Shown in pieces: positions 18,861 through 27,445 of a DNA stretch of 64,000 bases (positions are counted from its first letter, which is position 1; each line of letters opens with the position of its first letter). The position numbers and the translations under genes are program-made. The DNA comes from Methanosarcinaceae archaeon. Lineage in GTDB: Archaea; Halobacteriota; Methanosarcinia; Methanosarcinales; Methanosarcinaceae. Location: the NCBI GenBank assembly GCA_020055655.1, contig JAIPUR010000012.1, positions 1 through 64,000 on the forward strand, read 5' to 3'. A model generated the notes under the pieces. That model saw only the letters and a program-made list of their open reading frames with translations, was not told where the DNA came from and ran no database searches.

Positions 18861-20609
18861 TTAGAGTGCCTCTCCTGCACTCTCAAATTCCTTGTCATTA
18901 TACATCAGATCGTAGAGCACTTCCTGCAGACCGCTGATAGGTGCACGCACCTGTTTCATACTGTCACGTTCACGTATGGTGACTGTATTTTCATCTACCG
19001 TGTCGTAATCGATAGTGACTGAATAAGGAGTTCCTATCTCGTCGTTTCTTCTGTAACGGCGTCCAATGGTTCCGGAATCGTCATATGATACAAGCAATCC
19101 TTTTGTCCTGAGTCTGTTTTCAATGGATCTGGCGTGCTGAATAAGCTCTTCTCTGCTAAGCAATGGAAGTATGGCAACCTGTACCGGGGCAACTTCATTC
19201 TGAAGCTTCATGATGATCCTTGCATCTTCCTCTTCATCATCTTCGCTTTTGCCGAGCTTCTCTTCCAGAAATGCGTGTTCAATTACACTGTAGAATATCC
19301 TGTCAATTCCGTACGATGGTTCTATCACATGTGGAACAATGGTCTCGCCACTGATCTTTGTGGTTTCTTCCGCAAAAGTAACGATATCTCCGGGAACTGT
19401 ATATTCTTCTTCATTTACCATGACCTTGATCTCATCCTTTTCCAGTTCTTCCTGGGTCATAGCTTTAAGTGCATCAGCAACTGCCTTTGCCTTGCCTTTG
19501 AAAAGTGGTCCAAGCTGACCCATATTAGGTTTGACTATAAACTGAGTGGCCATTTTTGGTTCAGCATACTCTCTGTAGATGGAAAGCTCTGTTTTGCTGA
19601 CTGTGGAGTGTGCATTAAGGTCGTAGTCTGTCCTGTCAGCTATTCCTACGATCTCGATCCATCCAAACCTGTCAGTATCAACTTCAGCATCCCAGCAGTC
19701 AATGGCATAGTGTGCCATTTCGTCCTTGCGGTGCTGTCTGAATCTGAGTTTGTTTCCTGCAATTCCTACTCTCTGGAGGAAATGGTTGGTAAGTCCAATC
19801 TGGTACGCAAGGAACTCATGTGCAATGATGCCTTTGTCCAGTGCATCAGCAAGGCTGAGCTTTTCAACAATTCCTGTGTCCTGTCCTGCATCGGAATAAA
19901 GGTTGATCATAGTGTTTGCAAACCTTTCAATATTTGGATGCTTCTTGTCGTTGGGGTCAATGAATATCTCAGCTTCTGCCTGTGTGAATTCACGAAGTCG
20001 GATCACACCCTGTCTTGGTGAGATTTCGTTCCTGTATGATTTTCCTATCTGGGTTGCACCGAATGGGAGTTTTTCACGGTAAAAACGTGCAAGCCTGAGG
20101 AAATCCACAAACATTCCCTGTGCTGTCTCAGGTCGCATATATCCCTGCCTTCCATTTCCTGGGCCAATTTGTGTTTTGAACATGAGGTTGAATTCATATG
20201 CTTCCCCAAGCTCCCCTTCACATTCTGGACAGCTGACGCCATGTTCTTTGATGGCTGCATCTAGCTCTGCATTGCCCATTGTTTCAGCAGAAGGAACCAG
20301 CTTGTCGATAAGGTGGTCCGCTCGGAATGCTCCTTTACACTCCTTGCATTCACAAAGTGGGTCTGAAAATCCTCCTACGTGTCCTGATGCAAGGAAAATA
20401 TCTTCAATACCTACTGTTGGGGTTTCGATCTCCATGTATCCCTCATGGACCACATAGAGTTCTCTCCATATCTGCTCAATTCTTCTCTTGAGGGTACTTC
20501 CAAGAGGCCCGTAGTCGTAAAATCCGGCTGTACCTCCATAAAGTTCAAATGAATTCCATAGAAATCCCCGGCGTTTTGCCAGTTCTATTACTTGGTCATA
20601 TTTATCCAT
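18861..20609 (-). CDS. glyS: Glycyl-tRNA synthetase
   Basis: Class II alpha2-type enzyme of 582 residues charging tRNA-Gly. Motif 1 region starts YGGTAGFYDYGPLG (about residues 24-37), motif 2 is GKSYRNEISPRQGVIRLREF (about 190-209), and motif 3 is EPSYGIDRIFYSV (about 434-446). A zinc-site-like insertion (CECKECKG near 86-93, CPEC near 126-129) and a C-terminal anticodon-binding domain are present. ATG 20609 follows CTGAGGTATTTT. The upstream 500-base gap may hold its promoter. Confidence 0.95.
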   Translation of the reverse strand: MDKYDQVIELAKRRGFLWNSFELYGGTAGFYDYGPLGSTLKRRIEQIWRELYVVHEGYMEIETPTVGIEDIFLASGHVGGFSDPLCECKECKGAFRADHLIDKLVPSAETMGNAELDAAIKEHGVSCPECEGELGEAYEFNLMFKTQIGPGNGRQGYMRPETAQGMFVDFLRLARFYREKLPFGATQIGKSYRNEISPRQGVIRLREFTQAEAEIFIDPNDKKHPNIERFANTMINLYSDAGQDTGIVEKLSLADALDKGIIAHEFLAYQIGLTNHFLQRVGIAGNKLRFRQHRKDEMAHYAIDCWDAEVDTDRFGWIEIVGIADRTDYDLNAHSTVSKTELSIYREYAEPKMATQFIVKPNMGQLGPLFKGKAKAVADALKAMTQEELEKDEIKVMVNEEEYTVPGDIVTFAEETTKISGETIVPHVIEPSYGIDRIFYSVIEHAFLEEKLGKSEDDEEEDARIIMKLQNEVAPVQVAILPLLSREELIQHARSIENRLRTKGLLVSYDDSGTIGRRYRRNDEIGTPYSVTIDYDTVDENTVTIRERDSMKQVRAPISGLQEVLYDLMYNDKEFESAGEAL

Positions 20610-21109
20610 AAAATACCTCAGTGATAGTAATTATTTGCAATGAATTTATAGAACACCGATATTTCCATTGCATTTAATAGTATCGAGGTTTACATTCTGT
20701 GGGTATAGTGTATTCAATTCATATCCATGGCCATATTTACAAAAACAATGCCATAGTGTATATATGGATGTTCATACATTCTATGATTTGAGCAAGGTCA
20801 GAATACAATCATATCATATCATATCGTACCACCACACTTTATATGATTCATTGGTCATTTCAAATTTGACCTTGCTTTTCTTCTAACTTTTTCTTCTTGA
20901 TCACTACGCTATTTAATTGATAAAATATAATTTTGACACTAAGCATCTTTGCTTTTTAATTACTGCCTATGTTCATTATTACAGTAGCCATTCTTTTGTT
21001 TTTTAAAAATCTACAGGTTTTAAATAAAAATCTCAGGTAGAATTAGAAAAGAAACCCATGCTCATTGATACAGAGCATAAGCCGCATTGAATGTCTTTCT
21101 AGTTATTAC
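20610..21109. other. 500-base gap with nested inverted repeats
   Basis: No convincing protein-coding frame. The gap contains promoter-like A/T-rich DNA for glyS and a striking symmetrical block at 20791-20876 (listed separately). The far right end (about 21030-21109) is the 3' flank of the aldolase-like gene. Confidence 0.5.
20791..20905 (+). ncRNA. Candidate structured RNA or attenuator
   Basis: AGCAAGGTCA (20791-20800) is the exact complement of TGACCTTGCT (20867-20876). Nested inside, AATCATAT (20807-20814) complements ATATGATT (20841-20848). A run of CATAT repeats fills the inner loop. On the plus strand the outer stem is followed by TTTTCTTCTAACTTTTTCTTC, which looks like a terminator tract. 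Read the other way it would lie in DNA about 180 bases upstream of glyS. No known RNA family is recognised. Confidence 0.3.
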
Positions 21110-21901
21110 TCAGGATTCCATTGCTTCATCTGCTGTCATGCCATGGTGTACGATCTTTGAGATGCGTGCGACAAGCCTTATAGGGTCTTCTGACTGGAAC
21201 ACGTTTCTACCGATCGCAACGCCCTTTCCGCCAGCCTGAAGTGAATCATATACCATTTCAAGAAGCTCTTTTTCGGTGTTCATTTGTGGACCGCCTGCAA
21301 TGACGATCGGTACAGGACATCCATTGACAACTTCCTTGAATGATTCCATATCTCCAGTATAACTTGTTTTGACAATATCAGCTCCGAGTTCAGCCCCGAT
21401 CCTTGCAGCATGTTTCACATATTCTACATCATGCTCGGATGCGACCTTTGGCCCTCTTGGGTATGTCATGGCAAGTAATGGTATTCCCCATTCATCACAC
21501 ATGCGTGCAACATATCCAAGACCCTGAAGCATTTCAGCTTCATCCTCAGCACCTACATTAATATGTACGGAAACGGCATCTGCTCCAACTTTGATTGCTT
21601 CTTCCACAGTGGTCACAAGCACTTTGTGGTTTGGATCAGGTCCAAGAGATGTGGATGCTGAGAGGTGGATGATAAGCCCTACGTCCTGTCCATATCCTCT
21701 GTGTCCATGCTTTGGAAGGCCCATATGTCCCAGAACAGCATTTGCTCCGCCTTCTGCAATCTTGTTTACAGTATCAGGCAGGTTAATAATTCCTTTTATA
21801 GGACCGGCACCTACGCCATGGTCCATGGGTATGATTATTGCATTGCCCGTGTTACGATCGAATATCCTTTCCATCCTGACAGATTTGCCAATTTCACTCA
21901 T
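21110..21901 (-). CDS. DhnA-type aldolase, ADH synthase paralogue
   Basis: A 263-residue class I aldolase-like barrel of the DhnA/FbaB group, closely similar to the ADH synthase of the shikimate operon (31464). Shared features are [13 protein letters not shown] (about residues 22-34), the Schiff-base region [12 protein letters not shown] (about 176-187) and the phosphate-binding end [11 protein letters not shown] and [10 protein letters not shown]. It could be a second 2-amino-3,7-dideoxy-D-threo-hept-6-ulosonate synthase or a fructose-bisphosphate aldolase; sequence alone does not decide. It sits 39 bases after the dUTPase gene, not with aromatic genes. Confidence 0.8.
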   Translation of the reverse strand: MSEIGKSVRMERIFDRNTGNAIIIPMDHGVGAGPIKGIINLPDTVNKIAEGGANAVLGHMGLPKHGHRGYGQDVGLIIHLSASTSLGPDPNHKVLVTTVEEAIKVGADAVSVHINVGAEDEAEMLQGLGYVARMCDEWGIPLLAMTYPRGPKVASEHDVEYVKHAARIGAELGADIVKTSYTGDMESFKEVVNGCPVPIVIAGGPQMNTEKELLEMVYDSLQAGGKGVAIGRNVFQSEDPIRLVARISKIVHHGMTADEAMES

Positions 21902-21940
21902 GGAAGCCTAATAGGTTTAATTATTCATATTCTTTGTGTG

Positions 21941-22453
21941 TTATAAGTTCTCATTCTGATATTGGCCACAATATCCTTCACTGACCTCAGTGCGAAGTTC
22001 ATAGAAAACAAGCTGAAGCACACGTGCATTTTTTTTCAGTTTGAATCCATGGGGGTTGTATACCACAATCATGGACTCGCTCCTGCCTCTGTATCCTGAA
22101 TCCCATACTGCAGAATCCACAGTAACTCCACATCTAAGTAGACTGGACCTTGGCCTTGCGATGGCAGCGAGGTCCAGGGGTATGTTCACGATCTCATTGA
22201 ATCTTACTTTATAAGTCCCCGGTTTCAGGAATGTCCAACCTGCTTCATCAAAGTCTATTACTTTACTTGTGGGAATCTCTCTCTCACTATTGTCGAAATC
22301 GACTGCTCCGCCTGATTCAAAAGATTCGATACTTTTGAGTGTAAGTTCAAGACTATTGGGTTGTAATTGAGTACTAGTATCAATGGTGTTCTCAATGAGT
22401 GGTGGATTGCATTCGATCCGTTTTTTCAGTTCATCTCTTGATAGCATGGTCAT
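21941..22453 (-). CDS. dut: Deoxyuridine triphosphatase (DCD/DUT family)
   Basis: A 170-residue nucleotide hydrolase of the dCTP deaminase/dUTPase superfamily. The key motifs are LQPNSLELTL (about residues 30-39), ARPRSSLLRCGV (about 97-108), DSAVWDSGYRG (about 111-121) and a Gln-containing VLQLVFYE (about 143-150). Archaeal homologues of this length are annotated as dUTP diphosphatase; deaminase activity cannot be excluded from sequence. Two in-frame ATGs (22453 and 22447) are possible starts. Located between the ThrRS editing-domain gene and the aldolase paralogue on the same strand. Confidence 0.75.
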   Translation of the reverse strand: MTMLSRDELKKRIECNPPLIENTIDTSTQLQPNSLELTLKSIESFESGGAVDFDNSEREIPTSKVIDFDEAGWTFLKPGTYKVRFNEIVNIPLDLAAIARPRSSLLRCGVTVDSAVWDSGYRGRSESMIVVYNPHGFKLKKNARVLQLVFYELRTEVSEGYCGQYQNENL

Positions 22454-22544
22454 GACTACATCTTCTTTATGATTTGATATTAGAATTAAGACTGTTGTTT
22501 CTTGGGCTATCTGTGTTTCATGAAATATATGAATTCGGAAATTT

Positions 22545-22955
22545 TCATATCTCTTTGAATACCTTTGCCATTGATTCCCCTTTTACATGAATTGAGAATT
22601 CAGAGAAATATCCAAAGGGTGTGGTAAAAACTTCTATGTTCTTTTCCTCAAGCTTTTCTTTCATCCCATAAAGCAACTCGGCTGCAAATTCGGGAGATGA
22701 TGTGCTTGATGAAAGATGCGCAAATGAATGTAGTACAATTCTATTTTTGTCCAGTTTATTGAGGTACCACTTTAGGTTCTTCAAGGCAGTTTTCATAACC
22801 TTGTTTTTCCTTTCCTCATCTTCCAGCTCAACATGAATGAAAATGACTGCAGCATTATCTATTTTTTCTTCTGCTTTCACATCCTCAACATGCTCCAACG
22901 TTTTGCTGAAAGTCTCGAACCAGAATGATTCAGTATCAAACATTAGCATTTTCAT
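22545..22955 (-). CDS. Stand-alone threonyl-tRNA synthetase editing domain protein
   Basis: A 136-residue protein matching the archaeal N-terminal editing domain of ThrRS, a D-aminoacyl-tRNA deacylase-like fold that removes serine from tRNA-Thr. Diagnostic stretches are VLHSFAHLSSS (about residues 77-87) and TTPFGYFSEFSIHVKGE (about 114-130). No catalytic synthetase domain is attached, so this is a separate editing factor or a supplement to a ThrRS encoded elsewhere. The start at ATG 22955 is chosen because CAGGAG lies 8-9 bases upstream; the longer frame lacks a site. No synthetase gene adjoins it. Confidence 0.75.
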   Translation of the reverse strand: MKMLMFDTESFWFETFSKTLEHVEDVKAEEKIDNAAVIFIHVELEDEERKNKVMKTALKNLKWYLNKLDKNRIVLHSFAHLSSSTSSPEFAAELLYGMKEKLEEKNIEVFTTPFGYFSEFSIHVKGESMAKVFKEI

Positions 22956-23072
22956 ATGTTCTACTCCTGGATTCCTTAATGCATTCACATTATTTCACGT
23001 TGTTAATTAGAGTTTTTGCTAACCTTGTTAAGGAAAAGATATTACAAGAAAAATCATGCAAAAGAAGTGTAG

Positions 23073-23146
23073 TGGGCCCGGGGAGATTCGAACTCCCGAC
23101 CTCTGCCATGTGAAGGCAACGTCATGACCAGCTAGACCACGAGCCC
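23073..23146 (-). tRNA. tRNA-Val (CAC)
   Basis: The minus strand folds as a cloverleaf: acceptor GGGCTCG with CGGGCCC, anticodon stem TTGCC/GGCAG with loop TTCACAT (anticodon CAC), variable AGGTC, and T-arm GGGAG-TTCGAAT-CTCCC. Length 74; no CCA is encoded. No intron is apparent. Confidence 0.93.
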
Positions 23147-23202
23147 ATGTGCAAAATGAAATTGGCTTTGCCAGCTATATAATTTTCTAAAAATATGATT
23201 TT

Positions 23203-23400
23203 TCATTCCGTCTTTGATTTGACAAACATGTAGGTCAGTATTGAAACAACGATCGCTCCACCAAATATGGTAACCAGAGCAACGGTTGGCGTCAAGATTG
23301 TATATGCGGCAATTGCTATTAGTGTACCTGCTATAAATGCCAGAGGTATAAGCACTGAATTTCTTACCAGCATTTGCTGGTCAATGTCTATTTTTGTCAT
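23203..23400 (-). CDS. Small two-helix membrane protein
   Basis: A 65-residue protein with two hydrophobic segments (about residues 14-34 and 38-58) and a short charged N-terminus; the C-terminus ends in charged residues (KSKTE). The frame opens at TTG 23406 but ATG 23400 is the more natural start. Not recognised. Lies between tRNA-Val and a VTT-domain protein on the same strand. Confidence 0.5.
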   Translation of the reverse strand: MTKIDIDQQMLVRNSVLIPLAFIAGTLIAIAAYTILTPTVALVTIFGGAIVVSILTYMFVKSKTE

Positions 23401-23533
23401 TTTCAAGCCTTGGATATTTTGTTACTGATGTAATATATATTTATAGAACTTTTGTCGAGCGATGGTATATAAAATTATCTAATAAATTCGATATATGTAG
23501 TTATTTTTTGACCTGGGCAATTGCACTTACTTC

Positions 23534-23986
23534 TTATATACTGGCTGCAAGATAGGCAACACTTAAATATCGTAGTAGCTTTCCGATAATCACGTAGAAT
23601 GTAAATGTTTTAAAATTAAGTTTTAAAATTCCACCCGATACTGTAATAGCATCTCCTACTATGGGCAGCCAGGTAAACAATAGGGAATATGTTCCATATT
23701 TTTGAAACCAGTTATCTGCTTTTTCAAGTGTTGCTCTTGATATGGAAAGATATTTTTCAATAATGTCTTGTCTTCCTTTAAAGCCAATGTAATAACTGGT
23801 ACAAGCGCCAAGATAATTGCCCAATGTTGCGATTATTACCACCATAAACAAACTAAAACCATTTCTAATAAGTACCACTACAAGGGCTTCGGATCCAAGT
23901 GGGAGTACTGTGGATGCCAGAAAGCTGGTTATAAAAAGTCCGATATATCCGTAATCTGCTGTTAAATTACTTAAATATTCTAACAT
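23534..23986 (-). CDS. VTT/DedA-type membrane protein (YqaA-like)
   Basis: A 150-residue polytopic protein of the SNARE-associated/VTT group. The pattern YGYIGLFITSFLASTVLPLGSEAL (about residues 12-35), then GNYLGACTSYYIG near 55-67 and WLPIVGDAITVSGGIL near 103-118, is that of YqaA-like DedA relatives, proposed to move lipids or maintain the membrane. The start at ATG 23986 follows AGAGGAAA; an 11-codon upstream extension lacks a site. Exact function unknown. Confidence 0.7.
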   Translation of the reverse strand: MLEYLSNLTADYGYIGLFITSFLASTVLPLGSEALVVVLIRNGFSLFMVVIIATLGNYLGACTSYYIGFKGRQDIIEKYLSISRATLEKADNWFQKYGTYSLLFTWLPIVGDAITVSGGILKLNFKTFTFYVIIGKLLRYLSVAYLAASI

Positions 23987-24140
23987 TTTCCTCTTAGTGC
24001 TTATAATGACAATTTGCAATTCTTATTGTTGTAAAATCCGCTTGAAAATCTATGGTATTATGTACCTGATCTGGCAGGTATTAATGTAAATAAAGCTTAT
24101 TATATTATCTCAATATATATTATCATATATCATTTCATCT

Positions 24141-24333
24141 CTTAATTTTTACAAAATATTGGTGCCATATTATCAGATCGATGGTTCAATGGCAAGAAAA
24201 TATGGGCACAGTCCTTGGTTTGTATGTCAGTAAAAACATTTCTGAAATACACAATGGTGTCATTCATGTGGAAAGTGAAGAAGGCAGAGGCACTACTGTT
24301 CACGTTAGGTTCCCCATTTATCAATCTGAATAG
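24141..24333 (+). pseudogene. Remnant of a histidine kinase ATPase domain
   Basis: In one frame (from 24141) the DNA reads [20 protein letters not shown], a match to the N/G1-box region of sensor kinases. In a second frame it continues [18 protein letters not shown] and then [19 protein letters not shown] before TAG 24331-24333, the G2 box and last strand of the same domain. The two parts join at about 24200-24206 if two bases were lost (expected KYGGTGLGL). No kinase sequence is found upstream, so only the last 60-65 codons survive. Confidence 0.7.
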
Positions 24334-24365
24334 ACTTTGACCGGTCATCTGAATTGAACAAGGAC

Positions 24366-24375
24366 TTTATATATC
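24366..24375 (+). promoter_or_regulatory. TATA box of nth
   Basis: TTTATATATC lies 20-29 bases before the nth ATG, which has no Shine-Dalgarno site. Transcription would start at or next to the start codon, so the mRNA is probably leaderless. Confidence 0.45.
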
Positions 24376-24394
24376 GTGACCATTTCTTATTATC

Positions 24395-25006
24395 ATGTCA
24401 GTAGAGATCATAGTTTCCCGTTTGAAGGAATTGTATCCCAATGGATATTTTCACATAAATCGTGACCCTTTCTATCTTCTTATTTCCACGGTTCTTTCCC
24501 AGCGTACGCGGGATGAGGTTACTATTCCTACAACTCAGAAACTCTTTTCAGTCTTCAGCAATCCTCAGGAAATGGCAGAGGCAAGCCCCGATGAAATACA
24601 GGAACTCATCAAAGAAGTTGGATTCTATCGGGTGAAGTCTCAGCGGATAATTGATATCTCGCGCATGATTCTCATAGACTATGATGGCATAGTTCCTGAT
24701 AGTATGGCTGAACTTCTCAAACTGCCGGGAGTTGGTCGCAAGACTGCTAATTGTGTGCTAGGGTATGGATATGATCAGGATGTCATAGCTGTAGATACTC
24801 ACGTGCACAGAATATCAAATCGAATGGGGCTTATTCATACTAATACGCCGGATGAAAGTGAAACAGAACTGCAAAAAGTGATAGCTCAGGAAGTATGGAA
24901 GGATATTAATGGCCTCATGGTACTTTTTGGCAAACAGATATGTCGTCCGATAGGTCCGAAATGTGATAGTTGTATTATGGATGATATCTGTCCGAAGATA
25001 ATCTGA
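24395..25006 (+). CDS. nth: Endonuclease III (DNA glycosylase/AP lyase)
   Basis: Base-excision repair enzyme of 203 residues removing oxidised pyrimidines. The helix-hairpin-helix LPGVGRKTANCVLG (about residues 108-121) carries the catalytic lysine, AVDTHVHRISNRMGL (about 131-145) the catalytic aspartate, and the C-terminal CRPIGPKCDSCIMDDIC (about 183-199) the 4Fe-4S ligands spaced C-x6-C-x2-C-x5-C. Complete and typical length. Follows a kinase remnant; divergent from the membrane protein gene. Confidence 0.95.
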   Translation: MSVEIIVSRLKELYPNGYFHINRDPFYLLISTVLSQRTRDEVTIPTTQKLFSVFSNPQEMAEASPDEIQELIKEVGFYRVKSQRIIDISRMILIDYDGIVPDSMAELLKLPGVGRKTANCVLGYGYDQDVIAVDTHVHRISNRMGLIHTNTPDESETELQKVIAQEVWKDINGLMVLFGKQICRPIGPKCDSCIMDDICPKII

Positions 25007-25093
25007 TTTGTAGTAAACTAAAAGCGGGAGTTTTGGCAAACTATTTATTCATATATCTTATATAAAGGACAAATCTTGTATTTTGTGCCGTAA

Positions 25094-25105
25094 CTATAAT
25101 ATAAA
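25094..25105 (+). promoter_or_regulatory. TATA region of fae-hps
   Basis: CTATAATATAAAA lies about 75-85 bases before the ATG, predicting a 5' leader of about 50 bases. Confidence 0.4.
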
Positions 25106-25178
25106 AATTGCTAGTTTAGCACGAGTACTTATAATTCAAAATCAAATCATAGTTATCTAATATATAAGAGTGAGAATC

Positions 25179-26357
25179 ATGTTACTAATCGGAGAAGCAT
25201 TAATAGGCGAGGCACCAGAACTCGCACATATAGACCTTATGATAGGGAACAAAGACGGTCCTGTAGGTCAGGCATTTGCAAACGGTCTTACACAGTTATC
25301 AGCAGGTCACACACCTCTGCTTTCAGTGATCCGTCCAAATCTTCCAGCAAAGCCAGCTACACTCATTGTTCCTAAGGTCACAGTAAAGAACATGGGCCAG
25401 GCTGGTCAGATATTCGGTCCTGCACAGGCTGCAGTGTCCAAGGCTGTTGCAGATGCTCTTGAAGAAGGCGCATTTGGCGATATGGATATTGAAGACATAG
25501 TTGTTGTTGCAAGCGTGTTCATCCACCCTGAAGCAACTGACTACAACAAGATCTACAGATACAACTACGGAGCTGCAAAACTTGCTGTAAATCGCGCAGT
25601 AGATGGCTTCCCTAACGCTGACACAGTAATTGCAGAGAAGGACAGAATGGGCCATGCTATCATGGGATTCAAGGTATCCAGACTCTGGAATCCACCATAC
25701 CTCCAGGTTGCACTGGACAATCCAAACCTTCCTGTTATTCTTGACATTGTCAAGGAGATCCCTAAGAGCGACCACGTTATTCTTGAAGCTGGTACACCTC
25801 TTATCAAGCGCTATGGCGTTGACGTTATCTCCAAGCTCAGGGAGGTCCGCCCGGATGCATTCATAGTTGCTGACCTTAAGACTCTTGATACAGGTAACCT
25901 TGAGGCTCGTATGGTAGCAGATGCAACAGCAGACGCAATTGTTGTTTCCGCACTTGCTCCAATACCAACTCTTAACAAGGTAATTGAAGAAGCTCACAAG
26001 ACAGGTATCTATGCTGTAATGGACACACTCAACTGTGATGATCCTGTAGGTGTACTTGAACAGCTCGATGTACTTCCTGATGTAGTTGAACTTCACCGTG
26101 GTATCGATGTAGAAACATCAGCACACGCATGGGGCAGCATAGAAGACATAAAGGCACTCTCACCAAAGATCCTGGTGGCAGTAGCTGGTGGTGTACGTAT
26201 CAACACTATACCAGATGCACTTTCAGCAGGTGCTGACGTTCTTGTAGTTGGAAGAGCAATCACCAACGCAAAGGATGTAAGACAAGTTGCAGAGAAGTTC
26301 ATCGAAGGTCTCAACAACCCAGAAATTGACCAGTTCAGAGTAATGACTGACTTCTAA
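25179..26357 (+). CDS. fae-hps: Bifunctional formaldehyde-activating enzyme / 3-hexulose-6-phosphate synthase
   Basis: Fusion of Fae (about residues 1-160) and Hps (about 165-392). Fae condenses formaldehyde with tetrahydromethanopterin; Hps releases formaldehyde from hexulose-6-phosphate in archaeal pentose synthesis. Fae marks: [17 protein letters not shown] and [14 protein letters not shown] near the start, and [13 protein letters not shown] near 107-119. Hps marks: [11 protein letters not shown] near 175-185, [11 protein letters not shown] near 208-218, [10 protein letters not shown] near 233-242, [10 protein letters not shown] near 326-335. ATG 25179 is preferred over GTG 25170, which overlaps the GAGTGAG element. 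High-bias codons suggest strong expression. A second HPS domain is at 48371. Confidence 0.96.
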   Translation: MLLIGEALIGEAPELAHIDLMIGNKDGPVGQAFANGLTQLSAGHTPLLSVIRPNLPAKPATLIVPKVTVKNMGQAGQIFGPAQAAVSKAVADALEEGAFGDMDIEDIVVVASVFIHPEATDYNKIYRYNYGAAKLAVNRAVDGFPNADTVIAEKDRMGHAIMGFKVSRLWNPPYLQVALDNPNLPVILDIVKEIPKSDHVILEAGTPLIKRYGVDVISKLREVRPDAFIVADLKTLDTGNLEARMVADATADAIVVSALAPIPTLNKVIEEAHKTGIYAVMDTLNCDDPVGVLEQLDVLPDVVELHRGIDVETSAHAWGSIEDIKALSPKILVAVAGGVRINTIPDALSAGADVLVVGRAITNAKDVRQVAEKFIEGLNNPEIDQFRVMTDF

Positions 26358-26370
26358 ATTTCAAACGTAC

Positions 26371-26412
26371 GGCAAGCGTGTGCAAAACACACGTTGCCTT
26401 TATTCTTTTTCT
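26371..26412 (+). terminator. Terminator of fae-hps
   Basis: GGCAA-G-CGTGTG pairs with CACACG-TTGCC (26371-26398), an 11-bp stem with one bulged G, followed by TTTATTCTTTTTCTC. Confidence 0.7.
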
Positions 26413-26519
26413 CAACTTTTTGTGGCTTTGCCCTTTCCTTTTAACGTTATATTTATAGGTGGAGTTACATCTATACTTTCAAGTAGATTATACTTATATT
26501 GATAATGGAGTGATAGAGT

Positions 26520-27188
26520 TTGAGTTCTACATTGATAGTCCTAAACCTCAAAACATATCTTGAGAGTACAGGCGAAGGCGCTGTAAAGATTGCACAGGCA
26601 TGTAAGGAAGTTGCAGATGATTCAGGAATGGAGATAGGTGTCGCACCGCAGTTCTGCGATATCTACCGTGTAGCATCACAGGTAGACCTCCCGGTCTATT
26701 CACAGAGTCTTGACCCTGTGGGTGCAGGCAGCTTTACAGGACAGGCGTTCGTCCAGTCCATCAAAGACGCAGGTGCAGTTGGAACCCTTATCAACCACTC
26801 CGAATGCCGTCTTACTCTTGCAAACATCGATGCATCAATCACCACGGCAAGAGATGCAGCTCTTAAGACAATAGTCTGTACCAACAACATTGCAACCTCA
26901 GCAGCAGCAGCCGCCCTTGGCCCAGACTATGTGGCAGTGGAGCCACCAGAGCTCATCGGCTCCGGCATTCCTGTATCAAAAGCAGACCCGGAAGTTGTCA
27001 CAGGTTCAGTTGATGCGGTCAAAAGGATCAACCCGGCAGTGCAGGTTCTCTGTGGTGCAGGAATCTCAAAAGGTGAAGACCTTTCAGCAGCTATGGAGCT
27101 TGGTTCTGTGGGCGTATTACTTGCATCAGGAATCGTAAAAGCGGAAGATCCAAAGGCTGCACTTGAGGATCTTGTGAGCAAGGTCTAA
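26520..27188 (+). CDS. tpiA: Triosephosphate isomerase
   Basis: Short archaeal-type TIM barrel of 222 residues interconverting dihydroxyacetone phosphate and glyceraldehyde 3-phosphate. Substrate-binding NLKTY (about residues 9-13), catalytic INHSECR (about 91-97, His), catalytic Glu in AVEPPELIGSG (about 140-150) and phosphate loops LCGAGISKG (about 180-188) and GVLLASGIVKA (about 201-211) are intact. Start is TTG 26520, with GGAGTGAT (26507-26514) upstream. Monocistronic. Confidence 0.96.
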   Translation: MSSTLIVLNLKTYLESTGEGAVKIAQACKEVADDSGMEIGVAPQFCDIYRVASQVDLPVYSQSLDPVGAGSFTGQAFVQSIKDAGAVGTLINHSECRLTLANIDASITTARDAALKTIVCTNNIATSAAAAALGPDYVAVEPPELIGSGIPVSKADPEVVTGSVDAVKRINPAVQVLCGAGISKGEDLSAAMELGSVGVLLASGIVKAEDPKAALEDLVSKV

Positions 27189-27270
27189 TTATTTCTTTTT
27201 TAATTCCGGAATATGGATTTGTTATGGCAAAATCAAATCTATTTTAAGCTTGAAAATTATTGGAAACAAT

Positions 27271-27414
27271 ATGAACTTTAGTTTCTTATGTGAACTTGGA
27301 ATCCATAAATGGAAAGATGCTGGCGGTGTTTCTTCTTTTTCATCAAGTGTAAGGAAAAAATATTATAGGTGTACAAGATGTGGAAAAAGGATGAGTAAGG
27401 TAACAACTAAGTAA
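27271..27414 (+). CDS. Small zinc-finger-like protein
   Basis: A 47-residue frame. It holds LCELGIHKWKDAG (about residues 6-18) and, after a serine-rich linker, a basic CTRCGKR (about 34-40). The C-x4-H and C-x2-C groups could bind one zinc ion, a layout reminiscent of small CxxGxHxW..CxRCG proteins (DUF1660-like; tentative). No clear Shine-Dalgarno; GGAAACAAT precedes the ATG. Convergent with tyrA. Conserved-looking cysteines make chance unlikely. Confidence 0.5.
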   Translation: MNFSFLCELGIHKWKDAGGVSSFSSSVRKKYYRCTRCGKRMSKVTTK

Positions 27415-27445
27415 TTCAATAATCGATGTTGTAAATCTTCATTTT

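Noticed and set aside
19134-20021. 295-codon plus-strand frame opposite glyS
   Set aside because: Rich in Phe, Cys and Tyr as expected for antisense of a conserved gene; glyS motifs are unambiguous.
25323-26096. 257-codon minus-strand frame opposite fae-hps
   Set aside because: Cys/Tyr/Val-rich antisense artefact of a highly biased gene.
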